Translations under genes and position numbers: made by a program
Assembly: GCA_907165065.1 (NCBI GenBank)
Contig: OU015530.1
Location: forward strand, 52,860,465 to 52,924,464
Source of the DNA: Caprimulgus europaeus
Lineage: Eukaryota > Chordata > Aves > Caprimulgiformes > Caprimulgidae
DNA: 64,000 nucleotides
Direction: 5' to 3'
Notes under the pieces: generated by a model
What the model was told of the DNA's origin: nothing
The model's input: the letters and a program-made list of their open reading frames with translations, nothing else
Databases searched by the model: none
Shown: in pieces, positions 29,101 to 38,715 of the stretch
Numbering within the stretch: position 1 is the stretch's first letter
Layout: each line of letters starts with the position of its first letter

Positions 29101-32100
29101 CGCATTCTTTATTCCTTGTCACAAACACAGCTTCCTGCAGCGTTCAAAAGCTCATTCTAAAATTCTTCAGCATATTTGGGCTGAATTACAAATTCCTAAG
29201 CGTTTCAGTAGGACAGTGGTTAAACCTTCTCAGTGAATACATATTTTCTGTGAAATGAATTAACGAGCCCTGTGAACTCCTACATCTTAGCTTTTCAAAC
29301 AGCATGTCTTTGACAGAATGTACAGCTTCTTGGTTGACAAAATTAGCTGTGGAGGTTTTTTAATGGGTGCTTTGAAACAGGGATATAGGGAACTCAGGCA
29401 TTATAATGAAACCATTGACAATTTCAACTCTTAAGTAAGGAAACATTGGTGCAATATATTTGTAAATCAATATATCAGCAAGTTTTGATTAAGGGAAACT
29501 CTTCATTAGTGGAACCAGTTTGATAGCAACAGCAGTCTTGACCATGGTTCTCCTACAGTCTAGTTTGTCCGTTATATGGAGGAGTACTCTTTATTTCCAG
29601 CTATGAAGTATTTTAAATTCAATTCTGTGATTCTGTGAGGTGGATTTGGTAGTGTTGAGTTTATGGTTGGACTTGATGATCTTAAGAGTCTTTTCCAGCC
29701 AGTACAATTCTGTGATTCTGTGAAATAGTTACAGAGATAGTACTGTGCACGAAGAGTATAAATACAGGAAACTTTAAAACTCAGTCTAATCTTGTTGAGA
29801 TCGCTTTAAGATTGTTGTGGGGCTACTTCAGTCAATGGGATTAATTTGGAAGTGATCCAATTAAGAATAATACCTTGTGGAGGCGGAAAAACATCTGTCA
29901 GGTCAGAACACACAGTCATAAATCACAGGGTGCTCTTCAGCCTACTGATTAAAACCAACAAAACTCCTTTTTTTTTTATCCTCTTTTCATAGTGTGGCTG
30001 CTTTTATATAATAAATATACTTTCCTTCTTAAGGAGTGTGTCCTTGGAATTTATTAAATGGATGGCTAGAGGTTGGATAAACTTTAAATGGTATGTCTGA
30101 GATGATCAGGAGACCATTTCTAAGTTGAAGATTCACATGCTGAAGTACTGATCATATGGTGAATCTTCAGCTTGAAAATACTGTAGAGAGGAAAAGCACT
30201 TGAAAATTGTCCTTGACTGTAGTATAGATTTTTTATTATTATTCTTAAATTACTTCTAGGCAGTCTCAGATGCTGCTTGTTGTGGTTGTAGTTTCTGCAT
30301 ATTCTGATGGAGGCTGGTGTACAATTTTGAAACCCTTAAAACTGAGTGAATCCTGAAAATACCAGATTAACAGTGTAAGGTATTTGCTACAAGTAGTATT
30401 CATTATATTGTCCTAGGGACCTTTTCCCATCTCTCAGTATCTTAAAAAAACAAAACAAACCCCCCAAAAAAAACCAACCAAACAAAAAAACCACTGAAAA
30501 CCTAGCTACACATGAATAAACTCTTCCATAAAATTTCCTGCATCATCACTCAAGTGGTCTGACATCCTTTCTTAGTGTCTCTGCTTTGTTTAAACTTATT
30601 TTCATGGGAAATCGTACATTTCCATCCCCAGATTTTTAACTTTTGTGTCTGTGTGTGTGTACTCCATTTCATTGCCTGCCATTTGAGTATGGGAGAGCCT
30701 TTTTCACCAGCCAGCTTTATGTTCAGCGTGGAGAGAGGAAATTCTGTGCGTACAAAGCAGAGTTGATGGCAGAAAAGTGACTCTTGCTCTGAGGGTACTT
30801 GTGCCAGTGTCTCACCACCCTCACAGGAAAGAATTTCTTCCTCAGATCTCATCTAAATCTACTTTTGTCCAGTTTAAAGCCATTGACCCTTGTTCTGTCA
30901 CTCCCTGCCCTTGTCAAAAGTCCCTCCCCAGCCTTCCTGGAGCCCCTTCAGGTGCTGGAAGGCCGCTAGAAGGTCTCCCTGGAGCCTTCTCTTCTCCAGG
31001 CTGAACAGCCCCAACTCTCTCAGCCTGTCCTCACAGCAGAGCTGCTCCAGCCCTTGGATCATCCTCGTGGCCTCCTCTGCACTGGCTCCTTCCAGTAGGT
31101 CCATGTCCTTCTGCTGTTGGTGTCCCCAGAACTGGAGGCAGCACTGCAGGTGGGGTCTCAGGAGAGCGGAGCAGAGGGGCAGAATCCCCTCCCTGTCCCT
31201 GCTGCCCACGCTGCTCTGGGTGCAGCCCAGGACACGGTTATTGGCTCTGTGCTGCCAGCGCACGTTGCCGGCTCATGTTGAGCTTCTCGTCCCCCAGCAC
31301 CCCAAGTCCTTCTCCTCAGGGCTGCTCTCATCCTCAGTTGTAATGCTATATGTTCCATAGATTAAGCTGGGATGTCTGTGTGAGCCTGACCACGTTAGCA
31401 ATGACTGTTCTATAGTTGAAGGTGTTGAAAATAGAAAACCCCCTTTCTCTCAGAAGGACGTTATCAGAGGACATTGCTTAATATTAGATGATGGCCAGTT
31501 TGGCTCATGTTTTCCCTCATGTTCTTGCACCATGTCTAATACTGGATTTACCTATAGGTAAGATGAGAAAATAATAATTAAAGTAACTCTTGTAGTGGGC
31601 TGTACAAGGTCAGTGTTTAGAGCTGAAAAATCTGCTGCCTTTGGTAATTACTTGGAATCTTAAAGATTACTTAGAGGAAGTGAATTGGTTTATTCTCTAG
31701 AGCAGCACAAAATCTTCCAAGCTGTCAGTCACTCTGTGCAAGCTTACTATGTAAAATAAAGCCAAATTACAGTTGTTAGCTCTGCTGTGAGCATGGCTCA
31801 GTTTATGCTTGCCCTCTGTGCAGTGACAGGGAAAATAATTGGGGATTGCTGTGGAGTAGGGGTTTACACTCTCCTTCCAAAAGGTTGTGTTCAAAACTGA
31901 AATTACCTTATTTTTTCTCCTCAATTTTTGGAATAAGCGTTGTGTTGTGCATTTAGCTGCTGGTGTGGCCAGTAAAACTGCTAAGTTTTAAAATTCTTTT
32001 TTCAGTAAGTGGGCAATTTCTCCTTACCTGCTAACGTTGTGCTCTCTCTTTGCAGACTGCCGTTGATGTTTTTAAGAGGATAATTTTGGAGGCAGAAAAA

Positions 32101-32148
32101 ATCGATGGGGCAGCTTCACAAGGGAAGTCTTCATGCTCAGTAATGTAA
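8033..32148 (+). CDS. RHEB: RHEB small GTPase, coding exons 2-8 (5' partial; exon 1 outside window)
   Basis: RHEB is a Ras-family GTPase on lysosomal and other endomembranes. In its GTP form it activates mTORC1, and the TSC1/TSC2 complex is its GAP. Seven exons join in frame at 8033-8104, 16548-16615, 19786-19868, 24084-24140, 24241-24288, 24837-24918 and 32056-32148. All introns are GT/AG. They sum to 503 bases; a 52-base first exon gives the 184-residue family length. Visible motifs, numbered as in full-length RHEB, are: the end of the P-loop (K19-S20), switch I around Y35-DPT-IEN, G3 box D60-TAGQ64, G4 box N119-KKD122, G5 S149-AK, and the C-terminal CaaX box C181-S-V-M for farnesylation. 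The start codon, first 17 residues and promoter lie left of the window. The reading frame is intact, with only conservative differences from the human protein as I know it (for example Ile at 170). Confidence 0.98.
10649..11641 (+). mobile_element. avian ERVL-like LTR relic (longer copy)
   Basis: The element starts TGTGGTGGTTTGACCC and runs about 990 bases through C/T-rich sequence to CACCCTCCTCC and CAGCACAGGTG. A second, shorter copy lies inverted at 14651-15031 and matches both ends of this one, which sets the borders. Composition and opening resemble solo LTRs of avian endogenous retroviruses, probably ERVL class. No gag, pol or env is present; the open frames across it are incidental. 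The family name and transcriptional orientation are uncertain. Confidence 0.6.
11713..12120 (+). mobile_element. CR1 LINE, 5'-truncated 3' end
   Basis: Typical CR1 3' sequence: GAGGAAAGGCTGAGGGAGCT, TTGGAGAAGAGGAGGCTGAG, then CACTGGAATAGGCTGCCCAG, GGATTGGACTGGATGATC and the tail ATTCTGTGATTCTGT. Part of the old reading frame survives (106 codons), so this copy looks younger than the one at 4392. It begins about 70 bases past the LTR relic. Confidence 0.92.
14651..15031 (-). mobile_element. avian ERVL-like LTR relic, inverted, internally shorter
   Basis: Read on the - strand this starts TGTGGTGGTTTGACCC at 15031 and follows the copy at 10649 closely (AGTTATGGTC, AAAACAGACTC, GAAGAAAAATCAATTTAATT). 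It then jumps from the counterpart of about 10925 to that of about 11512 and continues with GAGCCAGGGGAGCTTTTC. About 590 bases present in the longer copy are absent. It contains no coding region. Confidence 0.6.
15331..15374. repeat. inverted repeat, 14-base arms
   Basis: TAGGTGGGCTGAAA at 15331-15344 is complementary to TTTCAGCCCACTTA at 15361-15374 with a single G-T pair, around a 16-base loop. It lies in RHEB intron 2 and could be a relic of a small inverted-repeat transposon or a structured intron segment. Confidence 0.6.
16548..16615 (+). CDS. RHEB: RHEB coding exon 3
   Basis: The exon lies between acceptor TTTTCTAG and donor GTAAGT. It completes Thr42 and encodes residues 43-64, ending in phase 0 after Gln64. 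It carries the G3 box DTAGQ at residues 60-64, which positions the catalytic water and gamma-phosphate. The leading TFTKL confirms RHEB rather than another Ras protein. Confidence 0.97.
16616..19785 (+). other. RHEB: RHEB intron 3
   Basis: This 3.2-kb AT-rich intron has a GTAAGT donor and TTCTACAG acceptor. I recognise no repeat or gene in it. Confidence 0.9.
19786..19868 (+). CDS. RHEB: RHEB coding exon 4
   Basis: The exon runs from acceptor CTTCTACAG to donor GTAATA. It encodes residues 65-91 and the first two bases of Ser92. The switch II start [11 protein letters not shown] and the following hydrophobic strand [11 protein letters not shown] are the classic RHEB sequence. Confidence 0.97.
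19869..24083 (+). other. RHEB: RHEB intron 4
   Basis: This 4.2-kb AT-rich intron has a slightly weak GTAATA donor. I recognise no repeat or gene in it; the short open frames inside have no family signature. Confidence 0.9.
24084..24140 (+). CDS. RHEB: RHEB coding exon 5
   Basis: The exon has acceptor TTTTGCAG and donor GTAAGT. It supplies the third base of Ser92, residues 93-110 ([19 protein letters not shown] once joined), and two bases of Gln111. It is followed by an intron of only 100 bases. Confidence 0.97.
24241..24288 (+). CDS. RHEB: RHEB coding exon 6
   Basis: This 48-base exon lies between acceptor TTTCACAG and donor GTATGT. It completes Gln111, encodes residues 112-126 including the guanine-specificity box NKKD at 119-122, and ends with two bases of Arg127. 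Confidence 0.97.
24289..24836 (+). other. RHEB: RHEB intron 6
   Basis: This 548-base intron has a GTATGT donor. Its acceptor tract includes an uninterrupted T run shortly before GATCAG. No embedded feature is seen. Confidence 0.9.
24837..24918 (+). CDS. RHEB: RHEB coding exon 7
   Basis: The exon runs from acceptor TTTGATCAG, after a T-rich tract, to donor GTAACG. It completes Arg127 and encodes residues 128-154 in phase 0, including the G5 element SSAK around residue 149. A longer open frame read from 24586 is just the intron running into this exon. Confidence 0.97.
27537..27561. repeat. perfect 10-base hairpin
   Basis: AGCAAGGAGA and TCTCCTTGCT form a perfect stem around a 5-base loop in RHEB intron 7. 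No function is known. Confidence 0.5.
29622..29723 (+). mobile_element. short CR1 3' tail fragment
   Basis: The tail octamer repeat ATTCTGTGATTCTGTGA occurs at 29622-29638 and again at 29707-29723. Between them lies GGTTGGACTTGATGATCTTA, the usual last part of CR1. Either two CR1 tails are stacked or the tail was duplicated. Confidence 0.75.
30116..30179. repeat. pre-miRNA-like imperfect hairpin in RHEB intron 7
   Basis: AAGTTGAAGATTCAC (30122-30136) pairs with GTGAATCTTCAGCTT (30159-30173) over 15 bases with one G-U. Outer pairs extend it to about 30116-30179 with one mismatch. The loop is about 22 bases. Size and shape resemble a microRNA precursor or an old inverted-repeat element. Expression is unknown. 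Confidence 0.5.
30443..30493. repeat. A/C low-complexity tract
   Basis: About 50 bases made almost only of A and C (for example AAACAAACCCCCCAAAAAA) lie in RHEB intron 7. It may be an expanded simple repeat. Confidence 0.6.
30785..31340 (-). mobile_element. CR1 LINE fragment, reverse orientation
   Basis: The + strand reads as the complement of CR1: TTCTCTTCTCCAGGCTGAAC, AACTCTCTCAGCCTGTCCTC, CACTGCAGGTGGGGTCTCA, and CCCAGCACCCCAAGTCCTTC. It extends further 5' in the element than the other copies here, but lacks the ATTCTRTG tail, so its 3' end is missing. The longest residual frame is 121 codons. It lies antisense in RHEB intron 7. Confidence 0.9.
32056..32148 (+). CDS. RHEB: RHEB terminal coding exon 8
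   Basis: The acceptor is CTCTTTGCAG. The exon encodes residues 155-184 and a TAA stop. It covers the last helix ([15 protein letters not shown]), the short hypervariable linker and the CaaX box CSVM. The cysteine four residues from the end is the farnesylation site needed for membrane attachment. Confidence 0.98.
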   Translation, partial: TAVDVFKRIILEAEKIDGAASQGKSSCSVM

Positions 32149-32281
32149 TTCCACTGCAAAACCTGAAAACACTGGGAATACATTCTACCTGAAGAAGCAA
32201 AACTGCCCATTATCTTTAAGGATAAACTATGCTTCTTTTTTTTTTTTTTTAATTTTTATTTTTTCTTCTGTTAACCTGAAA

Positions 32282-32287
32282 AATAAA
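32282..32287 (+). promoter_or_regulatory. RHEB: proximal poly(A) signal AATAAA, RHEB
   Basis: This canonical hexamer lies 134 bases after the RHEB stop codon. It would give a very short 3' UTR. Use of this site versus the distal one is an inference. Confidence 0.6.
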
Positions 32288-32550
32288 CAGTTGGTTTGGA
32301 GCCTTTCCCTTCAGATTATGTTAAACTCTGACTCCTGTGCAAATGGCTTCACTTCCATTTTCAAATTTTAAGCAATCATATTTTCAATTTATATATTGTA
32401 TTTCTTAATATTATGACCAAGAATTTTACTGGCATTAATTTTTCAGTGTAGTTTGTTGGTTAGAATAATCATCAAAATGATGCATATTGTTACACTACTA
32501 TTAACTAGGCTTGGATATCAGTGTTTCTTTGTGTTAAATGTATACTTGTA

Positions 32551-32556
32551 AATAAA
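32551..32556 (+). promoter_or_regulatory. RHEB: distal poly(A) signal AATAAA, RHEB
   Basis: This canonical hexamer lies 403 bases past the stop codon. It is followed about 25 bases later by TCTGTTTGTTTAT, a plausible GU-rich downstream element. It is the more likely main end of the RHEB mRNA. Confidence 0.75.
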
Positions 32557-32578
32557 ATAGCTGCAAACCTTAAATGCT

Positions 32579-34627
32579 CTGTTTGTTTATAATTATTTGT
32601 TGATTACTCCATATCAGCTGGAGTTTCTTTGTGACAAATATTCACCTGCTGACCTTAAGAGGAGGTGTGAGGTTTTTTTGGAGCCAGTGGATTGATTGAC
32701 TGTTGCTTGGGAAGTTGGTTTTGAATGAACCCAACTGTTTTTCCTACTAGAACTCCAGGCTGGCCCAGTAGCTCAGCTGTGCTTTGTGCCCGTTCGTGGG
32801 CAGGAGACACGAGTGACACCTTGGATTTGGAGGTGAAGGCTTGGGTTCTCAGTCAGACAACCTGCAATGTAATTTTCCTCTGTAACTGTTCAGAGTCATG
32901 CAGCAAGGAGTGTGCAGATCTGTCCCACGTAAGGGGCCGGAGACACCTGCAACACCGGCTGTTCACCTGGCCTTGTAACGAGGAATGCTGTCAGGATGGC
33001 GTGGATTTATCCAGGTCACGAGCGTAGACTTGCTAAGAAAAGCAAAAATGTGATTTAAAATAAATTGCACGTCCTGAACAAATCCATGTGGGTTGTTTAT
33101 CGTGCATTTCTGTGTTTTTACATCTGGATAGCACTGGTAGAGGTGAGGGGTCTCCTGGCACCTGGCTGTTCACAATGGCAGGGTCCCAGTGCAGCTCTGG
33201 GCAGCTTCCCCTCACCAGTTGCAAGTTTTGGCTTGGCTTTTGGGGCTTGACAAGCCTTAATCTCCTAACTCTGGAAACAAATGACTTCAGCTATGTATTT
33301 AAAAAAATGTGCAGTTGACCTACTTTGTATTTAAAAACTTAACAACAAAAACAAATGAGGATGATTTGGCGAGCAGTTAATTAAATGAAGTGTTTCTCCT
33401 GCATTTTTGTGTCCATTTGAAATTTCCAGCCAGAAAATGAAAGGGAAACTTGCAATATTTTTACAACCAGGATTAGCTTTTGTATTTCAGTCTATGCTAA
33501 AAGATGCAAATTCAGCGTGTCTCATCTCTTCATTTCTTGTACTCTGGTTCCCTCAGATTATATGGAAAATTGTCTTAACCCTTCAGTTAACAGTGTATGT
33601 AGAAAAACTCACTATTCCGTGATCACCATGGGATTAACTGGCTTCCTGGCCAAAAACAAGTTGCCAGGTTTGTTTTGGGTTTTGTTTGGTTTTGGGTTTT
33701 TTTTTTTTTTCATTTAGGATATTTCTCAAGGTTTTTAGGAGCTTGTTTGTTACCTGAATATTGATAGTGCCACATACAGGTTCTGTAGGTAGGTGGATGA
33801 TGGTCACACGTGATGGATGGCTGAAGTTCATTGAAGTCTTGGTGCCTGTTCAGGGACACCAGGACCTGAATTGGTTTCAGAACCAGACTGGTCTGGGGCT
33901 GTACAGTAGGTTTCCTTCACAGGAACCTGCAACAGTAGAATGAAGGTAGCTTGGCTGATAATGAAGTTGCTGAGGTTTCAGAAAATGATCTGTGGAACAC
34001 AGGAGCAGTATGTGTGTCTCTTTGGTAGTCTCATTCTTTGCCTAATCATGAGGTGATGGATGATTTGTTGCATGAGTAGAGTCTGTGACATTGCATCATG
34101 AACACAATGTCATGAGGTCTGCCTGAAAAGGTAGAAGTTAAGGAATACCAGAAACCTCAAAGACCACTTTTACTACTATTTTTTTTGTAAAATCGTGGCT
34201 GCATATGTACTAATGATCAATGAAAAGCCTGAAGCAGCAGCTGCGTTGATGCTTGAAGTGGCCAGCTGCTGAGGCTTTAAAGGGAATGGATAGGGAAATG
34301 TGCAACTTGATAGTCCTGGGATAACCAAGGCCCTGCCTTCCAGGGCTCAGGCTCTTCAGCAGGCCAGTGCAGGCTCTGTGGATCATTTGCAAAGAGAACT
34401 TCCACAGCTTCATGTGCTCAGCACTGGGGGCCGTGTACTGCTCTTGCTCTTCCTGTAATAGCTGCAGAATTGCGTCCATCGGCGTTGTGTTCCTTCCTTT
34501 GTCCTGTTGCTGCCTCATCCAGTAGGAAATAGAAGTTATTCCACTCGTCCAAGCCTTTCTCTGCTAATAACATCTAAAGGCCATATGCAGTAGTTTTGCA
34601 GTTTTAATGAAGCATGTAGTCAGGCAT
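32579..34627. other. RHEB-CRYGN intergenic, part 1
   Basis: No gene is recognised. It contains a T/G-rich low-complexity stretch at about 33668-33711. Short open frames here show no family signature. Confidence 0.7.
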
Positions 34628-34948
34628 GGTCAGGAGGGTGTAGAGAGGTGGGTGTGGGTCTGTTCAGCCGAGGAACAAGTGACAGGACAAGAGGAAATGG
34701 CCTCAAGTTGCACCAAAGGCAGTTGAGATTGGATGTGAGGAAGAATTTCTTTGCTGAAAGGGTTCTCAGGCATTGGAAGGGGTTGCCCAGGGCAGTGGTG
34801 GAGTCCCCATCCCTGGAGGGATTGAAGAGTTGTGGAGACACAGTGCTAAGGGACATGGGTTAGTTGGGGACTTGTCAGTGTTGGGTTCATGATTGGACTC
34901 GATGGTCCTAAAGGCCTTTTCCAGTCGAGGCAATTCTGGGATTCTGTA
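34628..34948 (+). mobile_element. CR1 LINE, 5'-truncated 3' end
   Basis: The copy contains GACAGGACAAGAGGAAATGG, TGGATGTGAGGAAGAATTTC, GGCATTGGAAGGGGTTGCCC and a tail ATTCTGGGATTCTGT. It is close in sequence to the reverse copies at 43639 and 50499, suggesting the same CR1 subfamily. Confidence 0.9.
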
Positions 34949-37900
34949 GGAATTTGTGCTGCTGCTCCCTGCAGATGTCCCAGGCTGTGCAGCGCGGTAC
35001 AAGTGCGGAGCAGGTGGTGAGGATGCACCAGGGCTTGCTGAGCTTATCCTGCTAATTAGCACTGCTGTGCTGTAGCCTATTGAGATGGAGCAATCAACAG
35101 GTTCTAATTAGTCCTTATGTAATCAGTGCTGCTCATCTCCAGAGCATTTGCTAATACTGACTAATCTTCACAACCTCCTCTAATAAGGTCAAAATTACTC
35201 CCCTTTGACAGCTGGGGATGGGGAGGGAGAACCTTTGCACAGATGTCTTCAACCTGTTACGGGCATGGTGGAAACATGGCTGAACTAGGTCTGGGGGATG
35301 GATGTCCTCAGCATCCAGCTTTTCCTTAGGTGTCCTTAGGTTTCCCTAGTGGAACCTTTCCTTTTTGAGATAAGATGAAAATTAAAAGGATTTCACACAA
35401 ACCCCTGTGCTTTCTGCTCTTTTCCAAAATGAGATCCAAGCCCCATCTCAGATGCTTGCTGGGTGGTGAGCTGCACTGATGCTCATCCCTAGACAGGATA
35501 TTAATGAAAACAAGCTTTTGCAGATATTTTTTTTCAATATCCATCTCTAGTGTTGCTAATAAATATTTGTCTAAACCTCATCAGCAGGTCTCCACTCCCA
35601 AGGTGAGGAGCTATTTTTCCTGGTGGGATCCTGGCCAGATCTGAGCTGTCATTCTGTGATAGCGTTTGCTCAGGTATGAGAGGTTTTTTCAAGTCTGTAC
35701 TCCACATGGGGTGACGTGAGATGTTGCATGGCAAGGGGATGAGTGGTGAGTCGGGGTGTGGGATGGCCACCCTTAGTAGAGATACTGCAGAGGCTCTATG
35801 TCTGTGTGCATCCATGATGAAGACAATGTGTTGAGCCCCAAAACCAATCCCTGCAGCTGATTTCCCATTTCCAGCAACCAGTGATGTGTTCTGGCAGTGG
35901 GGAGGTGTTTTGGAAGGTCCTTTCTCTGAATGGTTTGCAGAGGTGGTGGAAGTTGGTGGAACCAACCTCCCCAGCAGCTCTAGAAAGCAGGATGTATTGT
36001 TCCCAGGCACTGGGAATGGGTTAATCACCAGTGGAAATCAGTGCTTTGGCAACTGGAGTGAGGTGGGCCAGGTCTCAATCGAGCAACGTGGATTTAATAT
36101 AGAAACTCTCCCTTGAGTCGTAAGGATGGCTTCTCACTCTGAGGTCCACTGCTGCCCTGGAGTGACCCACAAGATAAGCTCATCCTTTTTAGCAGCCAGG
36201 CAGAAATTTTTCCATGGGAAGGAGCTATACCCAAAGGTTATTCCATATCTAATGGGCTAGAAGTATCTCCTACTAGGGTTTGTGAAGAAACCTATGAGCT
36301 TTTTCAAGCAAGGTGGCTTTTGAGAGTCTTGAGATACAGATGTTTCCTGCGCCAGATCTTACAGTGCTTTGCAAACACTAAAACCTTCTCCAGAAGCTGG
36401 AGCGTGGCCCTTTCAGAGGATGCCATGCACCTTCTTGGGTGTTCCTCAATTAATTATTATTTGCATGGGGTTGTACCAGCTGTAGTAGGTACCTGTGAGC
36501 AGCATGTCAGTCCTGCTCAGCCTTGTGTTGGCATTAGCAGGTCACTCCCAAAGATTCACCTCCAGGAGTCACGCCCCACTCTCTGGAGGAAACCTCTGCG
36601 TCAGAGAAGGAGTGAGTTTGGCACCTTCCTACCTTTACTCAGGTAGTTTGGCAGTACCCTTCTCCCAGCACCACCTGCCACCACGGATTATTGCGAGACT
36701 GGTGTCTGCTGAGCTGTACGGAAAAATCACCCCTGTAAATCCTGTGTAGCACCCCATGGAAAGAGTTGGGGGCATCTCACCACTGTGTTTTGAGAGGCCA
36801 CCCAGCTTGGGCTTATTTATACCAACAAAACCTTGTGTGCAGCCCCTGGGGGTGTAATGGAAATCGCTTCGTAAAAGGACAAGAGCTGTGCTTGGATTCT
36901 GTGTGTAGGATGTGGGGAGGAGAGCGAGGCAGCGGCTGGAGCCACCATGTTTATCCAGGAGGATGTTTTGGTCCTGGATGGTTGAGTTCTGGTTTCTCGC
37001 ATGGCTGGTCTGTCTCTGTGACTGGTGTTGGCACCAATAGTGTCCCACAGCACTGAGTCCTTCCCACCCTGTTTTTTTGAGGGATGTAACCACAGTGTTA
37101 CAATGGACCTGAAATCAACCTTGGCCATCGTCTGTGGCTGAGGTGTTTGGTTTTCTCACCCATGGTTCTGTCCTGGACTTGGAGCAAAATGTCTCTGCCC
37201 ACCTCAGTCCTTGGCCCCACAGCAGGCAGGGACAGCACAGCTTGGAGCCACCCCTGCAGACAACCAACATGATTTCTCACTCCCTCTAAACCAAGACACA
37301 CACAAAAAATCTGACTTTAGGGTTTTGTCTGTTAAAGCCAAACGCTCAAACTTGCCAGTTCATGTCTCCAATGCTTCATCCTTAAACCAGCTGCAGTGGA
37401 GGAGGGCTGCCCATGATCCTGGTAGAACCATGGCTGGATGTGATCCTGCACCTGGACATGGGTAGGAGGCAAGGTCTGTCTCAGCATCACATGCCCAAAA
37501 GGTTCATAGAGGCCGCAAGCTCCTCAAGCTGCTCTTTTTTTCTCTGCCATTTGCTGCCTTTCCATCCTTGGCAAGGAATTAAGGGAGTTTGTCCAGGAAT
37601 TATGATTTGCCATTCTTCAATATTCTTTTTTTCCCATCATTTTGCTTTTTTTCTAGAGATGGGTCCCTTGTTCTTTCATATTTTTAACCTGGTTTCTCAA
37701 AGAAATTAGAATAAAGTTATCACACCCTCTTTCCATCTCTCCTAAACCAGCTTTTGAACCTGCTGGAGAACTTCTAACAAATCTTCTAGCTGGGCACAAG
37801 TCTCAAATACTTCAAGTTCCTGCAGATTTAATTAAAACTTGCACCTTAGGAGAAAGAGGAAAATCCCATTATGAGACAGAGCTGGAGGAAACCAGGCTTT

Positions 37901-38395
37901 TGTGGTTCCATAAAAAACCTCCTGCCATAATATTTGTTTTACTGGGTACTTTAGGGCCAGTTTGTCAGGGATGTTGTGGGTCTTCTCCAGACACCAAACA
38001 TCTCATGGCCAACGCATGGGCCATTATGATCCCACTGGTTGGGAGCATTGGGTCGCAATGCTGATGACTGTGTCACCTCATCACCCTGGTGCTCCCAGCC
38101 ATGACTTGGAAGGGGGACACATCTCCTCCTTCCCTCCCAAGGCACCAAGTGCCAGGCCACAGAGAAGGGCTGGTTTTGGGGACACCACTAATGCCCCCAG
38201 CCTGGTTGTACCTCTTCCAAATGGGACTTCCCATGCGCTGTTTCTTTTCCCCACACCATCTGGTGACTAATTGAGCACCTGGAAAATAACCCCAGCGTTT
38301 CAGTGAGGGTTTGGGGAGGGTTTTTTTAATGAGATGAGGCTTTTCTTCATTATTTCCTGCTTCCCATCAGAACACATCAATGTAAACAGCGGCTC
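34949..38395. other. RHEB-CRYGN intergenic, part 2
   Basis: No gene is recognised. A cluster of TAAT core sites lies at 35050-35190. A 164-codon open frame on the - strand (35534-36028) has no recognisable domain or supporting splice context and is treated as chance. Confidence 0.65.
35050..35190. promoter_or_regulatory. cluster of homeodomain-type TAAT sites (candidate enhancer)
   Basis: TAATTA occurs at 35053-35058 and 35105-35110, and the OTX/CRX-like TAATC at 35120-35124 and 35162-35166. Further TAAT cores lie at about 35152 and 35181. All lie within 140 bases between RHEB and CRYGN. Such density suggests a conserved enhancer, but conservation cannot be judged from one genome. Confidence 0.3.
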
Positions 38396-38518
38396 TGCGA
38401 TGCCGGGGCAGCTTCACCTGCGTCAGCTGAAGGATGTTTCCTCTCCAAACGCAACGTGCCGCCTCCCTCCTTCCTCCTCCGGCGCATCCCAGTCACCATG
38501 ACGTCCTCCAGCCCAGCC

Positions 38519-38539
38519 TACGTGTGTGCGCACACGCGC
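38519..38539. repeat. alternating purine/pyrimidine tract (Z-DNA-prone)
   Basis: Twenty-one consecutive bases alternate strictly between pyrimidine and purine, with GTGTGCGCACAC as a perfect palindrome in the middle. Such tracts can adopt Z-DNA under supercoiling. Confidence 0.6.
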
Positions 38540-38673
38540 TTATTAACTTCTACATCTTAATTGGAAGGGCGGCGTGTGTTTAAGCTTTAATAATGACATC
38601 CTTTCTTCCCAAAGCGTCTTTAATCCTGACACGAAGCGGTGAACAAAGGCAGCAGAGCGGGGTTGCCGTGCGG

Positions 38674-38715
38674 GGCTGGTGGCACGAGGCTGGTGGCACG
38701 CGGCTGCTGGCGCAC
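38674..38715. repeat. 14-base tandem repeat, three units
   Basis: GGCTGGTGGCACGA is followed directly by GGCTGGTGGCACGC and the diverged GGCTGCTGGCGCAC. It lies inside the CpG-rich segment. Confidence 0.7.

Larger units (their letters stand above)
24919..32055 (+). other. RHEB: RHEB intron 7
   Basis: This 7.1-kb intron holds a short CR1 tail (29622-29723), a longer CR1 piece in reverse (30785-31340), an A/C-rich low-complexity stretch (30443-30493) and hairpins at 27537-27561 and 30116-30179. No exon is apparent. Confidence 0.9.
32149..32578 (+). other. RHEB: RHEB 3' UTR (approximate end)
   Basis: This is AT-rich sequence from the stop codon to the second polyadenylation region. It holds a run of about 18 T at 32235-32252. 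AATAAA occurs twice (32282-32287 and 32551-32556). The transcript end is inferred to be about 15-25 bases past the second signal, where a GT-rich stretch follows. The exact cleavage site is not visible. Confidence 0.75.

Noticed and set aside
33874-33891. Palindrome around CCAGACTGGTCTGG
   Set aside because: Six-base arms only; expected by chance.
35534-36028. 164-codon frame on the - strand
   Set aside because: No recognised domain, splice sites or promoter. Compatible with chance in GC-moderate intergenic DNA.
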